This document shows positions 1 to 12,292 of a stretch of 64,000 nt of DNA, one piece after another. Origin of the DNA: Sorex araneus. Lineage: Eukaryota > Chordata > Mammalia > Eulipotyphla > Soricidae. Every line of letters begins with the position of its first letter. The first letter of the stretch is position 1. A program made the translations under genes and the position numbers. The notes below the pieces were generated by a model. The model worked only from the letters and a program-made list of their open reading frames with translations, did not search any database and had not been told where the DNA came from. The stretch lies in contig NC_073305.1 of the NCBI RefSeq assembly GCF_027595985.1, positions 80,669,974 through 80,733,973 of the forward strand. The letters are read 5' to 3'.

Positions 1-22
1 TTCAGCCCCATAGTGTGTTAAA

Positions 23-184
23 AAAATTGTTTTAATTGAATCATAGCGAGATACACAATTCCAAGGTTATTCATGATTGGGTTTCAGTTCTCTAATGTTC
101 CAACATCCAGCCCTTCGCCAGTGTATATTTTCCCGCACCAATGTCCCATCACCACCACCCCCAGCTTGCCTTCATAGTAGACAC

Positions 185-240
<56 letters not shown>

Positions 241-415
241 TTTCTCCCTCTTTCTCTCTTTCTACTTTTGGACATTATGGTTTGCAATACAGATACTGGA
301 AGATTATCATGTATATCCCTTTACCTACTTTCAATACTCAATTCTTGTCCAGAGTGATCATTTCTAACTATACTGGTCCTTTCTCCATCCTAACTGCAGT
401 GCATTTATTTTGATC
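23..415 (-). mobile_element. LINE-1 3' end fragment, older subfamily
   Basis: The plus strand shows the reverse complement of a LINE-1 tail: a T-rich start, 'ttgaatca...gagatacaca', then the 'ccagtgta...caccaatgtccc' block and 'ggcattatggtttgcaatacagatactg'-like text. The same blocks recur at 6759 and 46229, so this is one L1 subfamily in minus orientation. It is 5'-truncated and contains the CT microsatellite. No target duplication was found. Confidence 0.75.
189..235. repeat. (TC)n microsatellite
   Basis: An uninterrupted TC dinucleotide run of about 47 bases, expanded from the pyrimidine-rich part of the surrounding L1 tail. The same place in the related copy at 6759 is CT-rich but not expanded. 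Confidence 0.95.
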
Positions 416-919
416 AGGCATAATTTACATCCAGTCTTTTGCACATATTTTAAGAAAGTATGCACATCTGCATACTTTCTGCATGGTTCTAAAGGGAGAT
501 GTTGAATGTTTAAAGCCACTCCAGAATCCCAGTATTCTCTCTTAGTCAATATTCTTCAAAATGAAACCACGGTGGCAGTTTCTATGCCTATACACTAGTT
601 TTGATGACTAACCCCATAGAGTTATATGTCATATATTCTTCCACAAAATTTTCTGCTCAAAAGCATAATTTTGAGATCCATGCAGGGTTTAGTAAATTTT
701 TATTGCTTTATTATATTTCTTTTGCATAGCTATATCACAGTTTACCCATTCTATATTTGAAATACATTAGGATTGCATCGAGTTCATAGTTATTATGAGC
801 AATGTTGCTGGGGATATTCATGTTCAAATTCTTCACCCAGTGTGAAGACTCTTCTGGGTAGCCATCTTGGAATGGAGTTGCTCAGGCCAGCATATATTTG
901 GCTCCTGTAATTCTTCCAA
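416..919. other. Unassigned intergenic sequence
   Basis: AT-rich sequence with no gene, tRNA or repeat that I recognise. It lies beyond the 3' end of RCAN2. Confidence 0.5.
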
Positions 920-1167
920 GGGCTGGAGTGATAGCACAGCGGGTAGGGCATTTGCCTTGCATGCGGCTGACCTGGGTTCAATTCCTCTGTCCCTCTCGAG
1001 AGCCCGGCAAGCTACCGAGAGTATCCCGCCCGCACGGCAGAGCCTGGCAAGCTACCCGTGGTGTATTCGATATGCCAAAAACAGTAACAAGTCTCACAAT
1101 GGAGATGGTACTAGTGTCCGCTTGAGCAAATGGATGAGCAACGGGATGACAGTGATACTGTGACAAT
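920..1167 (+). mobile_element. Shrew SINE, long structured-body type (type 2)
   Basis: The tRNA-like head contains box A (tagcacagcggg, about 932-943) and box B-like 'ggttcaattcc'. The type 2 body follows, with two copies of a 'ggcaagctacc' block, 'gatatgccaaaaacagtaac', 'gtctcacaatggaga' and a tail in 'agtgatac'. There is no poly(A). A likely imperfect target duplication flanks it (aattcttccaa / aattgttctaa). Confidence 0.9.
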
Positions 1168-1624
1168 TGTTCTAAAGAGTGCTGCAATATGGCAGTTGGA
1201 GTCTATACTCCTGCTCCATCCCTTATGCTTCCACTTGCTCACTGGTGCTTTCTCCCTGCCCCTACCCAAAACTTAATTCTACCTATCCTGATAGGTTATG
1301 AGTCTAACTCTGAGGCTTACTGGCCTTTCTCTGGGAACTGGTGCAGAGCATCTTTCTAAGGTTTGTGGGCCATGCAGCCATTTCATACAAGTGTGCATGT
1401 GAATGGCTTATATGTATAAAATTCCCATATTATGATCATTAAAAAAAGAGTTTGTATTTTCATTATTTATTTACAAGCATCCTTTTAATATTTAATGTTA
1501 TTTAATCATGATATTAATTCCAAATATCTTCTTCCAGTGGAAGATTTTTCTATTCTTTCATGGGTATAACTCTATGACTAGCTCTTACTTTAAAATATTA
1601 ATTTTCATCATTTTTATCATTATT
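1168..1624. other. Unassigned intergenic sequence
   Basis: AT-rich DNA without a recognisable gene or repeat. Confidence 0.5.
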
Positions 1625-1758
1625 GTTTGGGGTGTATCTTGAGGTACCAGGGACCAGAACCATACCTGGTGGTACTCTGAAGGTCAACACTGCCAGGGAC
1701 AGAAATCTGGGTTTCATACCTGCAAGGCATAAGCTCTACTTAAAGGTACCACACCCAA
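1625..1758 (-). mobile_element. Old diverged SINE (type 1)
   Basis: Weak reverse-complement match to the short SINE type: 'ggtaccagggaccagaacc', 'ctggtggtactc', and 'gggtttcatacctgcaaggca' at the box B end. It is much more diverged than its neighbour at 1771. Confidence 0.5.
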
Positions 1759-1770
1759 AAACCCAATAGC

Positions 1771-1945
1771 TTTTTTTTTTTTTTTTTGGGTTACACCCAG
1801 CAATGCTCAGGGCTGACTCCTGGCTCTGCACTCAGGAATCACTCCTGGCGGTGCTCGGTGGTGCCATATGGGATGCTGGGAATTGAACCCGGGTCAGCCG
1901 CGTGCAAGGCAAACGACCTACCCACTGTGCTATCACTCCAGCCCC
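1771..1945 (-). mobile_element. Shrew SINE type 1, nearly full length
   Basis: The reverse complement gives head, box A, box B (ggttcaattcc), 'cccatatgg', 'gagtgattcctgag' and a poly(A) tail (T run 1771-1787). It is flanked by a near-perfect target duplication: aacccaatagct on the left and aacccaacagct on the right. This shows L1-style insertion. Confidence 0.92.
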
Positions 1946-2059
1946 AAACCCAACAGCTCTTAATCTTATTGAAGTCTAATATATCAATCTTTTATTCTAT
2001 GGTAGTAAATTTTATTTTCTAAGGAATTTTTAACTGTCTCAGGTCTCTCCTGGTGTTTT

Positions 2060-4803
2060 AAACTAAAGGGTAGAGTCAGGCGAGATGACTAAAAACAAAC
2101 AAACAAAAACAAAACAAAAACCTATACTCTAGAAATGTATACTTGAAATGAAATGAAACTAGAACTAAGAGAATCAAAACATGGTTGTAAAATTTTGGCA
2201 CTGGGAGTTCCTCCGGTGCCTTACCAAAGCCCCATCCCTCCAGGCCTTATTTAATTTCTGCTTTCTTCAAGACTTGGCTGTCAGTGGACATTCTAAGGAA
2301 GAGCCCAAATCGGTTAATACCAGCTTCTGGTCATTTCTTAGAAACACCACAGGCTGAATAGCCTTCTTCCACAATGCCCCCACCGAAAAATTTAATTCAG
2401 GTAGACCACACAGAAATTACACCACACAGAGGATTCATTCACCAGATATATTTGAAGTCTAAGCTCTTTGAGCTATACACGTGCACAAATGATTCAGTTG
2501 GTGGAAATCTCCCCCTTCCCCTCCATTTTAAAACTTTTCAAACTTAAAATAGTGCTAAAGAGGTTTGCATAATGTGCGTCATGGAAATGCTGAGGCAATT
2601 CTGACTTTCACAGTGCTAGGAGGTTCCACAGAAACAACTCGGAATCCTATGCGTTTCTTCTTTCCTGAGAAAAGCTCCTGGACCTTTCCCCAAACCCCAC
2701 CTAATGGAAGAATGACCTGATCTCAGAGAGAATATCACTGACACTTTGTGATAATTTTTTTCCAAGGCTGATCATTTACATTATACATCCCACTTATTAT
2801 TATTTTTTAATTTTACAACTACACACACGATGATTTCAACTTTAACTTAATTTGTTTGGAAATATCAGAAAACATTTAACAATCATTTTCTTTTCTGCTT
2901 ACTGAGATTTCTTTAGAGCCCGCCTGAAAATCCTGGGTAGGTTAAAAGGTCAAGATTCACTATAATCAGCACAAAATGGCTGCAGGCCGCTGTTCTGTCT
3001 CTCAATATTGAGGACAATATTACTTCCACTAGGGGGCAGAATTTCTCCATATAAAATCTAGTCTTTTATTTGTCAAGAAAAATTCAAAAACTTCCACAGC
3101 AAAGGAAAGCCAAAGCATTTGCTTATTATACACTCCTCAGATTTTATTTTTACAAGGAGCCTTCATGTTTTTAAAAACGGAAACTTAGGATTTTTACAAG
3201 CAATGCGGTCCTCAGTTTCACCTGTACTGTGTCCAGTACTATATTGCTATATTCACAGTAGAACGGACTTTAATTTCTGAGTGATCAGTCTATGTTTTAT
3301 GTTTCTGATAAAACTAACATACACCTTAGTCAAAAACCACAACAATCCTCCCATAAAGTTGGCTATGTTATTTTTCCTGTGTTATTCTGAGGCTTGGGTA
3401 AAGAAAGTATTTCCCCATTCCATCATAATTGGCAATTGCATCTAAAGTAATTTTTTTTTAATGTTCAGGAGTAGATGAGGCCTGGCACTATAGCAGAAGG
3501 TAATGGTTCTATAGGTGTATCTTCTGTAATGCACTTTGGGCTAGAGAAATAGAAAAATCACATGTAATGGAAACAAATATGTTTTTGAGCAATATAGGCA
3601 TTGCATGAGTAGGCTGGCAGATATTTTTCATACTTTCCCTTTTAGTATGCTCAATAGCTGCTATTTCTGGAGATTTAACTTCATCCAAATTGTCTACAAC
3701 TGACACTTGCATCTTTACTTTATTTAAAAACAAGTGGTCTTGATAGTAAAGATATTGGCTAATCATTTATATATTGGCATGAGAAGTTTTGTGCCCTTTC
3801 AAAATTCAGCATTATCCATAAGAGAGTATAATATTATCACTTTATGTATTAATATATGAATGCATTCATAAGCAATGCACATATTATGCTTTTAAGCAGT
3901 TAACAGCTGAACAATCATTAAATAAAAAACATCCAGATTTTAAAAGCACAGCTGAAACATTTGTACAAATATACAAAGAGAAAAAAACAATCGTTCAGAC
4001 ACCATGAAACTTTTGTAATAAATAGGTTCGTCTGAAGTCGCTCTCTGTCACCCTGGACAAGCCTCCCCAACGAGGCTGGGAAAGTTCTAGATGGAAATGA
4101 TGTTCAAAATCTACTAAGGAATATCTTTGGGGCCAAGCTCAGTTTTGCCTCCAGGAATTTTACCAGAACTATGAAGTATTGACTCAAAATAGTGAATAAA
4201 CCCAGACTTCTTCAGCTGGGTGATACTGATAATTTTCCTACACTAGATAGGACATGGCTGGATGCTGACAATCTGTGAGTTATAGTACATCCTCAAATTA
4301 TGAAAATAAATGCTGGTGATCATGCATATCCTGGGACTGTCGGGATGCAGAGGACTGGGTGAGACCAGACAGGGGTATCTCATGCAGTCAAAGTCGTTTA
4401 CTTATGCTCCTACTGAAGTGGCCAGGAAAAAACAGCGCACAATCAGGACTGGGACTTGAAACAGCTCACAGGCAACACAGGTGCTATTTGTTACTGATGT
4501 CTCTGGCTTGGATCAACATGAGAGAATGAAGATATAGGCGGTACTGACTGCTTAATAAGAAAATACTACTTTGTTTTCTAGAACTTTCTAAATAATGGAT
4601 TATACTGGATGGGTATGATATGATCAGGAAACATATCACCTTTTCCTAGCCCTTTTGTCCGAGAGGCTTGATTACAAGGAAGGAATCTCAAACAACCAAA
4701 CACCCAGGGATTTAAAGGCATTTTTTTTTCTGACAAACAACAGGAGGGGGAAATAAAAGCATGATAAAGAGGAGACGGATATGCCCGAGGCGGAGTGGTG
4801 AGC
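2060..4803 (-). other. RCAN2: RCAN2 3' untranslated region and adjacent 3' flank
   Basis: On the minus strand this follows directly from the RCAN2 stop codon. I see no SINE or LINE-1 in these 2.7 kb, although the rest of the window has one every one to two kilobases. That suits a long constrained 3'UTR. AATAAA signals on the minus strand lie at 3719-3724, 3143-3148 and 3065-3070. ATTAAA-type variants occur further down, near 2810, 2396 and 2248. Which of these is the real transcript end cannot be decided from sequence alone. The lower part may already be intergenic. Confidence 0.6.
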
Positions 4804-6309
<1,506 letters not shown>

Positions 6310-6545
6310 CTATTGTTAGAAGTTGAATTGTTTCTGCCATAAAAGGTATTAAAGTCCCAATCACCATTACCCTTATTTAGAAATGGATTTATGCAGAGGA
6401 TTAGTTTAAAATCATGTCATGAAGATAAGTTTTAGTCAAAATGACTGGCATTCTTGTAAGAATGGGAAACCAGGACATAGAGATGAGACCACATGCAGAT
6501 TGAAATTATTCTACTATCATCTAAGAAACTATAGGAAACTCAGGT
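6310..6545 (+). mobile_element. MaLR (MLT1-type) LTR fragment
   Basis: It reads like the start of an MLT1-class LTR: 'agaagttgaattgtttctgcc', 'attaaagtcccaatcacc', 'ccttatttagaaatgga', 'atgactggcattcttgtaag', 'ggacatagagatgagaccac'. All of these parallel the family's known text. It is an ancient non-coding relic with no internal region nearby. Confidence 0.7.
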
Positions 6546-6758
6546 AGTGGGCTGGAACAGATCCTTCAACAGCACCTTCCAAAGGAGTATGGCTGTGTGC
6601 AAACTTGGATCTTGGTGTTTTAGCAGAAATGAGGCAATAGATTTTTGGATAATTATATTTTGATATGGCAAATGACTATAGTCATACCCTGCATGAATGT
6701 TACCCTTCTATTAAGGGTCAGAGAGATCTTTCTGTGACCTTCTTCAACATGCTTATTA

Positions 6759-7208
6759 ATTTTTTTTAACTTAATCACTGTGAGATAGACCCTTACAAAG
6801 CTGTTCATTATTAGATTTCAGTCATACAGTGTTCCAACCCATCCCTCCACCAGTGTACATTTTTCAGCACCAATGTCCCCAGTTTCCCTCCTATTACCCC
6901 CTATCCCCCCGGCTTACCTCTATAACAGGCACTTTTTCTCTCTTTCTCTCCCTCTCCCTCCCTGCCCCCTCTTTCTTTTTGGCATTGTGGTTTGCAATAT
7001 AGATACTGAAACGTTATTAGGAATATCCCTTTACCTACTTTAACACTCGGTTCTTCTCCAATGTGATCATTTTCAGCTATTATCGTCATACTGTTCTCTT
7101 CTATATATTTCTTATCCTCCGCCCCACACATACTTATGGTTGATTCCAACCATTGATCATTCCTCCTCCTAGCCCCTGTTATACTTGGCCATGGATATTA
7201 GTCTTCTA

Positions 7209-7241
<33 letters not shown>

Positions 7242-7505
7242 TAAGTATTTATGTATGCTTTATATACCACAAATTAATGCAGCCACTCTATATCTGTCCC
7301 TCTTCCTCTGACTCATTTCACTCAGAATGATGCTCTCCATGTCCATCCATTTATTGAGAAATTTCATGACTTTATTTTTCCTAACAGCTGCACAGTATTC
7401 CATTGTGTAGATGTGCCTTAGTTTCTTTACTCATTCGTCTGTACTTGGGCACTCAGGTTGTTTCCAGATTTTGGCTATTGTGAAAACATGCTGATGTTTC
7501 ATTTG
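6759..7505 (-). mobile_element. LINE-1 3' end with ORF2 tail, older subfamily
   Basis: Reverse-complement L1: T-rich start, 'aatcactgtgagatag', the 'ccagtgtacat' block, CT-rich stretch, 'gtttgcaatatagatactg', then the ORF2 end ('gactcatttcactcagaatg', 'cagtattccattgtgtagatg', 'gttgtttccagattttggctattgtg'). It is 5'-truncated near 7505. An AT/CA microsatellite sits inside at 7209-7243. Confidence 0.85.
7209..7243. repeat. (AT)n(AC)n microsatellite
   Basis: A compound alternating purine-pyrimidine run (atatat... then acacac...) within the older L1 copy. Confidence 0.9.
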
Positions 7506-8285
7506 GATAAAAGCAATGCATACTTCACACAAATAGAGCACCTCAATGCCAGCATTTCCCTGGTTCACGAAGACTCTAGTGTTGAGAGTCTGGAATTGAC
7601 AGAGTTGTAGGTAGAGATGATGGTGTCAACAAGGGCTAATGTCTGACATAAGCAAATGGATGTGGATCTCTTGGACTTAGGGCAGTGACAAAATCAAGGG
7701 GGCCTGACACAGAACCAGGGAGAGATACTTGTCTGTGTCACTCACACTGTGGCTTCTGGTCTTACTTCTCCCCGCCAAAGGCAGACATGGATAGCAAGTA
7801 CTTATCCAAGTATGCTCTACCCTGCTCCAAAGTCACTCTGCTCTGTACTCTTGGAGTTAAAGTGGAAAAAATGATGCGACACAGAATTCATTTAATTGTG
7901 CCAGCTCTCGTCTTCGTAAAGTATTTGGTCACTTTTACCAAAGGTAGAGGAACCATTTCAGCTACGGCTAAGGAGAAAAACTTATGTGAGGCTGGTATTT
8001 TTGCTGTGGATTCTCCGGTGGTGCTTAGGAACCAGGGATTAATTCTAAGTGAAACTTGCTCCTGTAATATGGGCCTGAGAGTCTGGTGATAAACCAGTAA
8101 TCAGGTACTTACTTTTTGTCTGTGCAGGGCTGGATGTCACTAAGGTTGACCTGGTAGTACTTGGGGTCTATATTCAGTGATGTTCAGTGATGCTCAAGAG
8201 GCTACATAATGATTAAATGTGGGTCTACACCTTTATCTGGTTTAGTTTAACAGGCTCTGATCAGAGATGGGCAGAAATGGTCAAC
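7506..8285. other. Intron sequence, unassigned
   Basis: A 134-codon plus-strand frame occurs at 7685-8089. Its product has no motif or family resemblance that I recognise, it has no splice context, and it crosses sequence of ordinary composition. I regard it as a chance frame. No repeat was recognised. Confidence 0.45.
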
Positions 8286-8290
8286 AGAAT

Positions 8291-8474
8291 TTTATTTATT
8301 TATTTATTTATTTATTTTGCCATATCTGGCAGTGCTTAGGGCTTACCCCTAGGTCTGTGCATAGGGATCATTCCTGGTGGGGCTCAGGGGACTCTATAGA
8401 GTATCAAGAATTGAACCCAGGTTGAACAATATGCAGAGAAAGTGCCCTATCCACTGCATTATCTCTTTGATCCC
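8291..8474 (-). mobile_element. Diverged SINE type 1 with (TTTA)n tail
   Basis: The reverse complement matches the short SINE: 'ctggcagtgcttagggcttac', 'gaattgaacccaggtt' (box B end) and 'actgcattatctctttgatccc' (degenerate head). Its tail has become a (TTTA)n repeat at 8291-8318. Confidence 0.75.
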
Positions 8475-8479
8475 AATAG

Positions 8480-10630
8480 CAGTTTTTAGTAGTGGCTTGT
8501 TAACAGCTGGAAATTTTCTGGAGCTGCTTATTAACAACAAAGTTGAACAGTTTGGGAACCCAATCCTAGGCATTCTGATTTAGTTATATCCACTTGGTCC
8601 TGCACATCACCAGGACGATTCAGTTTTTTCGGTCCAGCAGCCACTATTCCATGGCCTAGATAGCGGACAAGGGACTGTGGTCCCATGAGGGCACAGTTCT
8701 GTTCTATCACAATGATGTATCCTTACATTATGCATCATCACTTCTCATTAGAAATGGATAATGATGCAGATAGAGGAGTGGGGGACATTTAGAAATGCCT
8801 GAGACTCCTGGTTATTACAATAACATTAATAGAGGGAAAAGAAGGTGGGGGTATTAAAAACCGACAAACACGAATCCTACTGACAGCCTCAGCACTAAAT
8901 CATCAAGGTGCTTCCCATCTTATTTTCTTTTTTCCTTTTCTGGGAGAAAAGCTTGTCTCTAAAGGTCTGTGGCAAACAGGGAATGAGCTCACAATATCCA
9001 GGGCCTCATACATTTCTCTTCCCTGTAGAAACACTTCGCAAGTTTGAGAAGGCATCTTTTAAATGAGACAGAAAGAAATGATTTCTGAATAATCAAAGTA
9101 ACCTGGCTCCTGTTTTAGTGAATTGGATTTTTCTGAAGATTTCCTCTTTGAAGTTTTGATGTTTTTTAGTTTTGCATGTTGATGGAGACCAGCATGAACC
9201 GGGAAGTGGGCTGGGAGGCATGGCTGAAGCACTGGTGGTCCACAGGGGCCACATGAGAATCTTCCACAGCAGATGGAGCAGGAGATCACAGAGCATGGGG
9301 TGTGGGGTGACAGCACAGTACCCAGGACACTGACCAGACCTCTTTCCTCTTTGGCAGAAAAGAAGCTAGTTTTTTCTTTAAATTGTAGTGAAATATATAC
9401 ACAGCGAGGCTAGCCTTTTCCTTGCATGATTTCTTTGCCTGGTTTGGACAAAGAACATTGTTTCAGACACAAAGCAGTTACTGCCTCAAAAGTAGATCTT
9501 TCCTCAGCTGTTCTTGGGTGTGGTAAGTATGGACATCCAGTGGCAGGAGGATGAAGGTGAGGGGAACTGTCACATGCAACTTGCAGTGTCGGACTACTTG
9601 GGAGGAGAGACACTGCCTGACTGTAACCCCATTCCCTCTGACATTTCAGAGTTCTATTTTGGGAAATGTTCTTACTATAAAATGTAGTGAAGCTTAACTG
9701 CTGCAGAGTCCATAAAATAAATAGAAATACTTTTGGTCTTGCTAGATTAAGCTTTGTGTCCGGGGGCTTCTCTTTCCTCCTAGGTTTTAGCTAATTCCTC
9801 ATCACAAGGGGCTGATGTCAATGCTGTCACCCTGTGTGGGGACCAACAGGGCTCAGTCATGGAAAAGGATGTGGGGTGTGGGCAGGTCCAGCCCCTGAGC
9901 AGTGAGAAGGATCACGTGAGCAGCCTTGCTCTTAAAGGGCAAGTTGGGGGGTTGCCCACCTCATCTGTGTTCTCTGAGTTTAGACTCAAACTGTCCTTGC
10001 TCCTAGAGGCAGAAAGGAAAGCATGGTTCGAGGTTCCCATCTGCCCTTCTGAAACAAAGCCCCAGCAAAGCAAATGCAATACCCTCTAGTGCAGAGTCCC
10101 AAATGAAATTCTCATTTAAGCCTTAAGAACTTTGAAGAACAGACGTATTTAGTCATTCAATAGAGGCCAAAGACCCACCTCCTCCTCCTTCCTGCAGGGA
10201 ATGGAGTCAGGTGGTGATGAGGCCCTGATTCATGCCAGTCTAGAGGAAGTGAAGGACCCTCTAGGGAAAACCTATTCTCCAGAGTGAGGAGGCTGTCCCC
10301 GAGCTTACTAGGAATTTAAGGGGGATGGGTGTGTGTGTGTCTGGCATTACAGCAGAAAACTGAGTGGGTGGTGTTGGTTCAGCGCCCCTGAAAGTTCTTC
10401 ATCATACTCCCTTTAGCATAAGGGGCTGTGAGTGGGACCTTTCTGAATTGTCTTTAAAATAATCAGTGTGATGATTCACAGCTTGTAAAAATGAGTATAA
10501 TACAGACAGAAGTGGAGAAATGCTACAGACTTCTATTGTGCATTAAAGAAGAGTTAAGCCTGTTTAGCATCCCATTAGGAATTTTTGAGATGGAAAGGAG
10601 AAATCCTCTCTGAATTTCAGAGTCTTCTTG
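8480..10630. other. Intron sequence, unassigned
   Basis: About 2.1 kb without recognisable repeats or exons. Short frames on both strands (for example near 9059-9316 and 9859-10089) lack any recognisable product. Confidence 0.5.
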
Positions 10631-10635
10631 GACAA

Positions 10636-11358
10636 GTACTTATTTGAGTTTTTCCAGGGAAAATATGGAACCTGTGATTGGAGCCTTTCAAAATCAAAGA
10701 TTGGGACTGCATTAAATCTGAATAATGCTTTGGGCAAGACTGCCTTTTTGACAATATGAATCTCTTCAATCCATGAACAGGGAATATGTTTCCATTTTCT
10801 TGTATCCTTTTTTTTTTGAGCAGTGATTTACAGTTTTCTTTGTTAAAAGAAAACTTTTCACCTTTTGGTTAAACTGATTCCTTAGGTACTTGACTTTCTT
10901 AGGCACAATTGTGAATGGTATTTAAAAAAATTTCTCTTTCTTCTATTTTATTATTTGCATATAGAAAATACACGAATTTCTGTGCATTGATTTTGTAGCC
11001 TGCACATGTCTATTATTTCTGGGAGCTTTTCTAGAGTCTTTAAGGTTCTCTAAGTATAGTTTTTTCTAAGTATCATATCATCTGTAATAAGTGAGAGTTC
11101 AACTTCTTTTTTGATATGGATACCCTTAATATCTCTTTCTTACCTAATTGCTATTGCCAGTACTTCCAATATTCTACTGGATAGTAGTAGTGAGACTGGG
11201 CAGCTTTGTCTTCTGCCTGATCACAGAGAGAAGGCTTTCAGTTTTTCACTATTGAGTATGATGTTGCTGTGGGGTTGTGGTGAATGACTTTGTGTTAAGA
11301 AAAGCTCCTTTAGCCTCATTTTATTGAGAATTTTCATCATGATTGACTGTAGAATCTT
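10636..11358 (-). mobile_element. Older LINE-1, inverted 5' segment, part 1
   Basis: Plus-strand text is the reverse complement of L1 ORF2 reverse transcriptase: 'ttcaatccatgaacaggg', 'ttcccattttcttgtatcc'-like text, 'tgattttgtagcctgc', 'acttccaatattctactgg', 'cctgatcacagagag'. It is the inverted half of a twin-primed element whose forward half begins near 12293. A younger L1 splits it at 11358. The ORF2 frame is broken by many stops. Confidence 0.85.
11343..11358. repeat. Target-site duplication, left copy (16 bp)
   Basis: ttgactgtagaatctt here is repeated perfectly at 12222-12237. The two copies flank the younger L1 insertion. Confidence 0.93.
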
Positions 11359-12221
11359 TTTTTTGATTTTTAATCCTTAATTCTTTTTTTATTAATTTAT
11401 TTATTTTTAATTAGTGAATCACCATGAGAGTACAGTTACAGATTTATACATTATTTTTCTCATGTTTCCCCCATACAAAGTTTGAGAACCCATCCCTTCA
11501 CCAGTGCCCATTCTCCACCACCAGTAAACCCAGTAAATCCTTCCTACCCTCCCCAATCCCATCTCCCCCCACCCCACCCTGCCACTGTGGCAGGGCATTT
11601 CCTTTTGTTCTCTCTCTCTAATTAGGTGTTGTGGTTCACAATAGAGGTGTTGAGTGGCCACTGTGTTCAGTCTCTAGTCTACCTTCAGCCCGCATCACCC
11701 TTCCCCCGAATGGCCTCCAACCGCATTATACTTGGTGATCCCTTCTCTGAGTTGCCCTCTCCCCAGAATGTGAGGCCAGCTTCCAAGCCATGGAGTCAAC
11801 CTCCTGGTACTTATTTCTACTATTCTTCTATTTTTGGGTGTTAGTCTCCTACTCTTTTATTCTATATTCCACAGATGAGTGCAATCTTTCTATGTCTGTC
11901 TTTCTCTTTCTGACTCATTTTACTTAGCATGATACTTTCCATGCCGATCCACTTATACGCAAAATTCATGACCTCCTTTTTTCTAACAGCTGCATAGTAT
12001 TCCATTGTATAGATGTGCCAAAGTTTCTTCAACCAGTCGTCTGTTCTAGGGCACTCGGGGTTTTTCCAGATTCTGGCTATTGTAAACAGTGCTACAATGA
12101 ACATATAAGTGCAGATGTCATTTCGACTATACTTTTTAGCTTCTCTGGGATATATTCCCAGCAGTGGTATTGCTGGGTCAAATGGGAGCTCAATATCTAA
12201 TTTTTTGAGAATCGTCCATAT
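11359..12221 (-). mobile_element. Young 5'-truncated LINE-1 nested in older LINE-1
   Basis: It starts with a T-rich tail, then 'ttagtgaatcaccatgaga', the 'caccagtgcccattctccac' block, and the ORF2 C-terminus. A 126-codon minus-strand frame (12242-11862) shows the [14 protein letters not shown] and [13 protein letters not shown] motifs of the L1 ORF2 end. A perfect 16-bp target duplication flanks it (11343-11358 / 12222-12237). It carries no promoter and is dead on arrival. Confidence 0.94.
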
Positions 12222-12285
12222 TTGACTGTAGAATCTTGTCAAATGCTTTCTCTGTGTTTATTCAAGTGGCCATGTGATTTTAAAC
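12222..12285 (-). mobile_element. Older LINE-1, inverted 5' segment, part 2
   Basis: After the second copy of the target duplication the older L1 resumes with 'gtcaaatgctttctctgtg' and 'ggccatgtgatttt', the expected next part of ORF2. It stops at the inversion junction around 12285-12293. Confidence 0.8.
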
Positions 12286-12292
12286 AAACATT

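Noticed and set aside
77..413. Overlapping frames rich in serine-leucine and arginine-glutamate repeats
   Set aside because: They translate the (TC)n microsatellite and L1 tail; not genes.
7685..8089. 134-codon plus-strand open frame
   Set aside because: No recognisable family, no splice sites or promoter context, and composition like the surrounding intron. Probably a chance frame.
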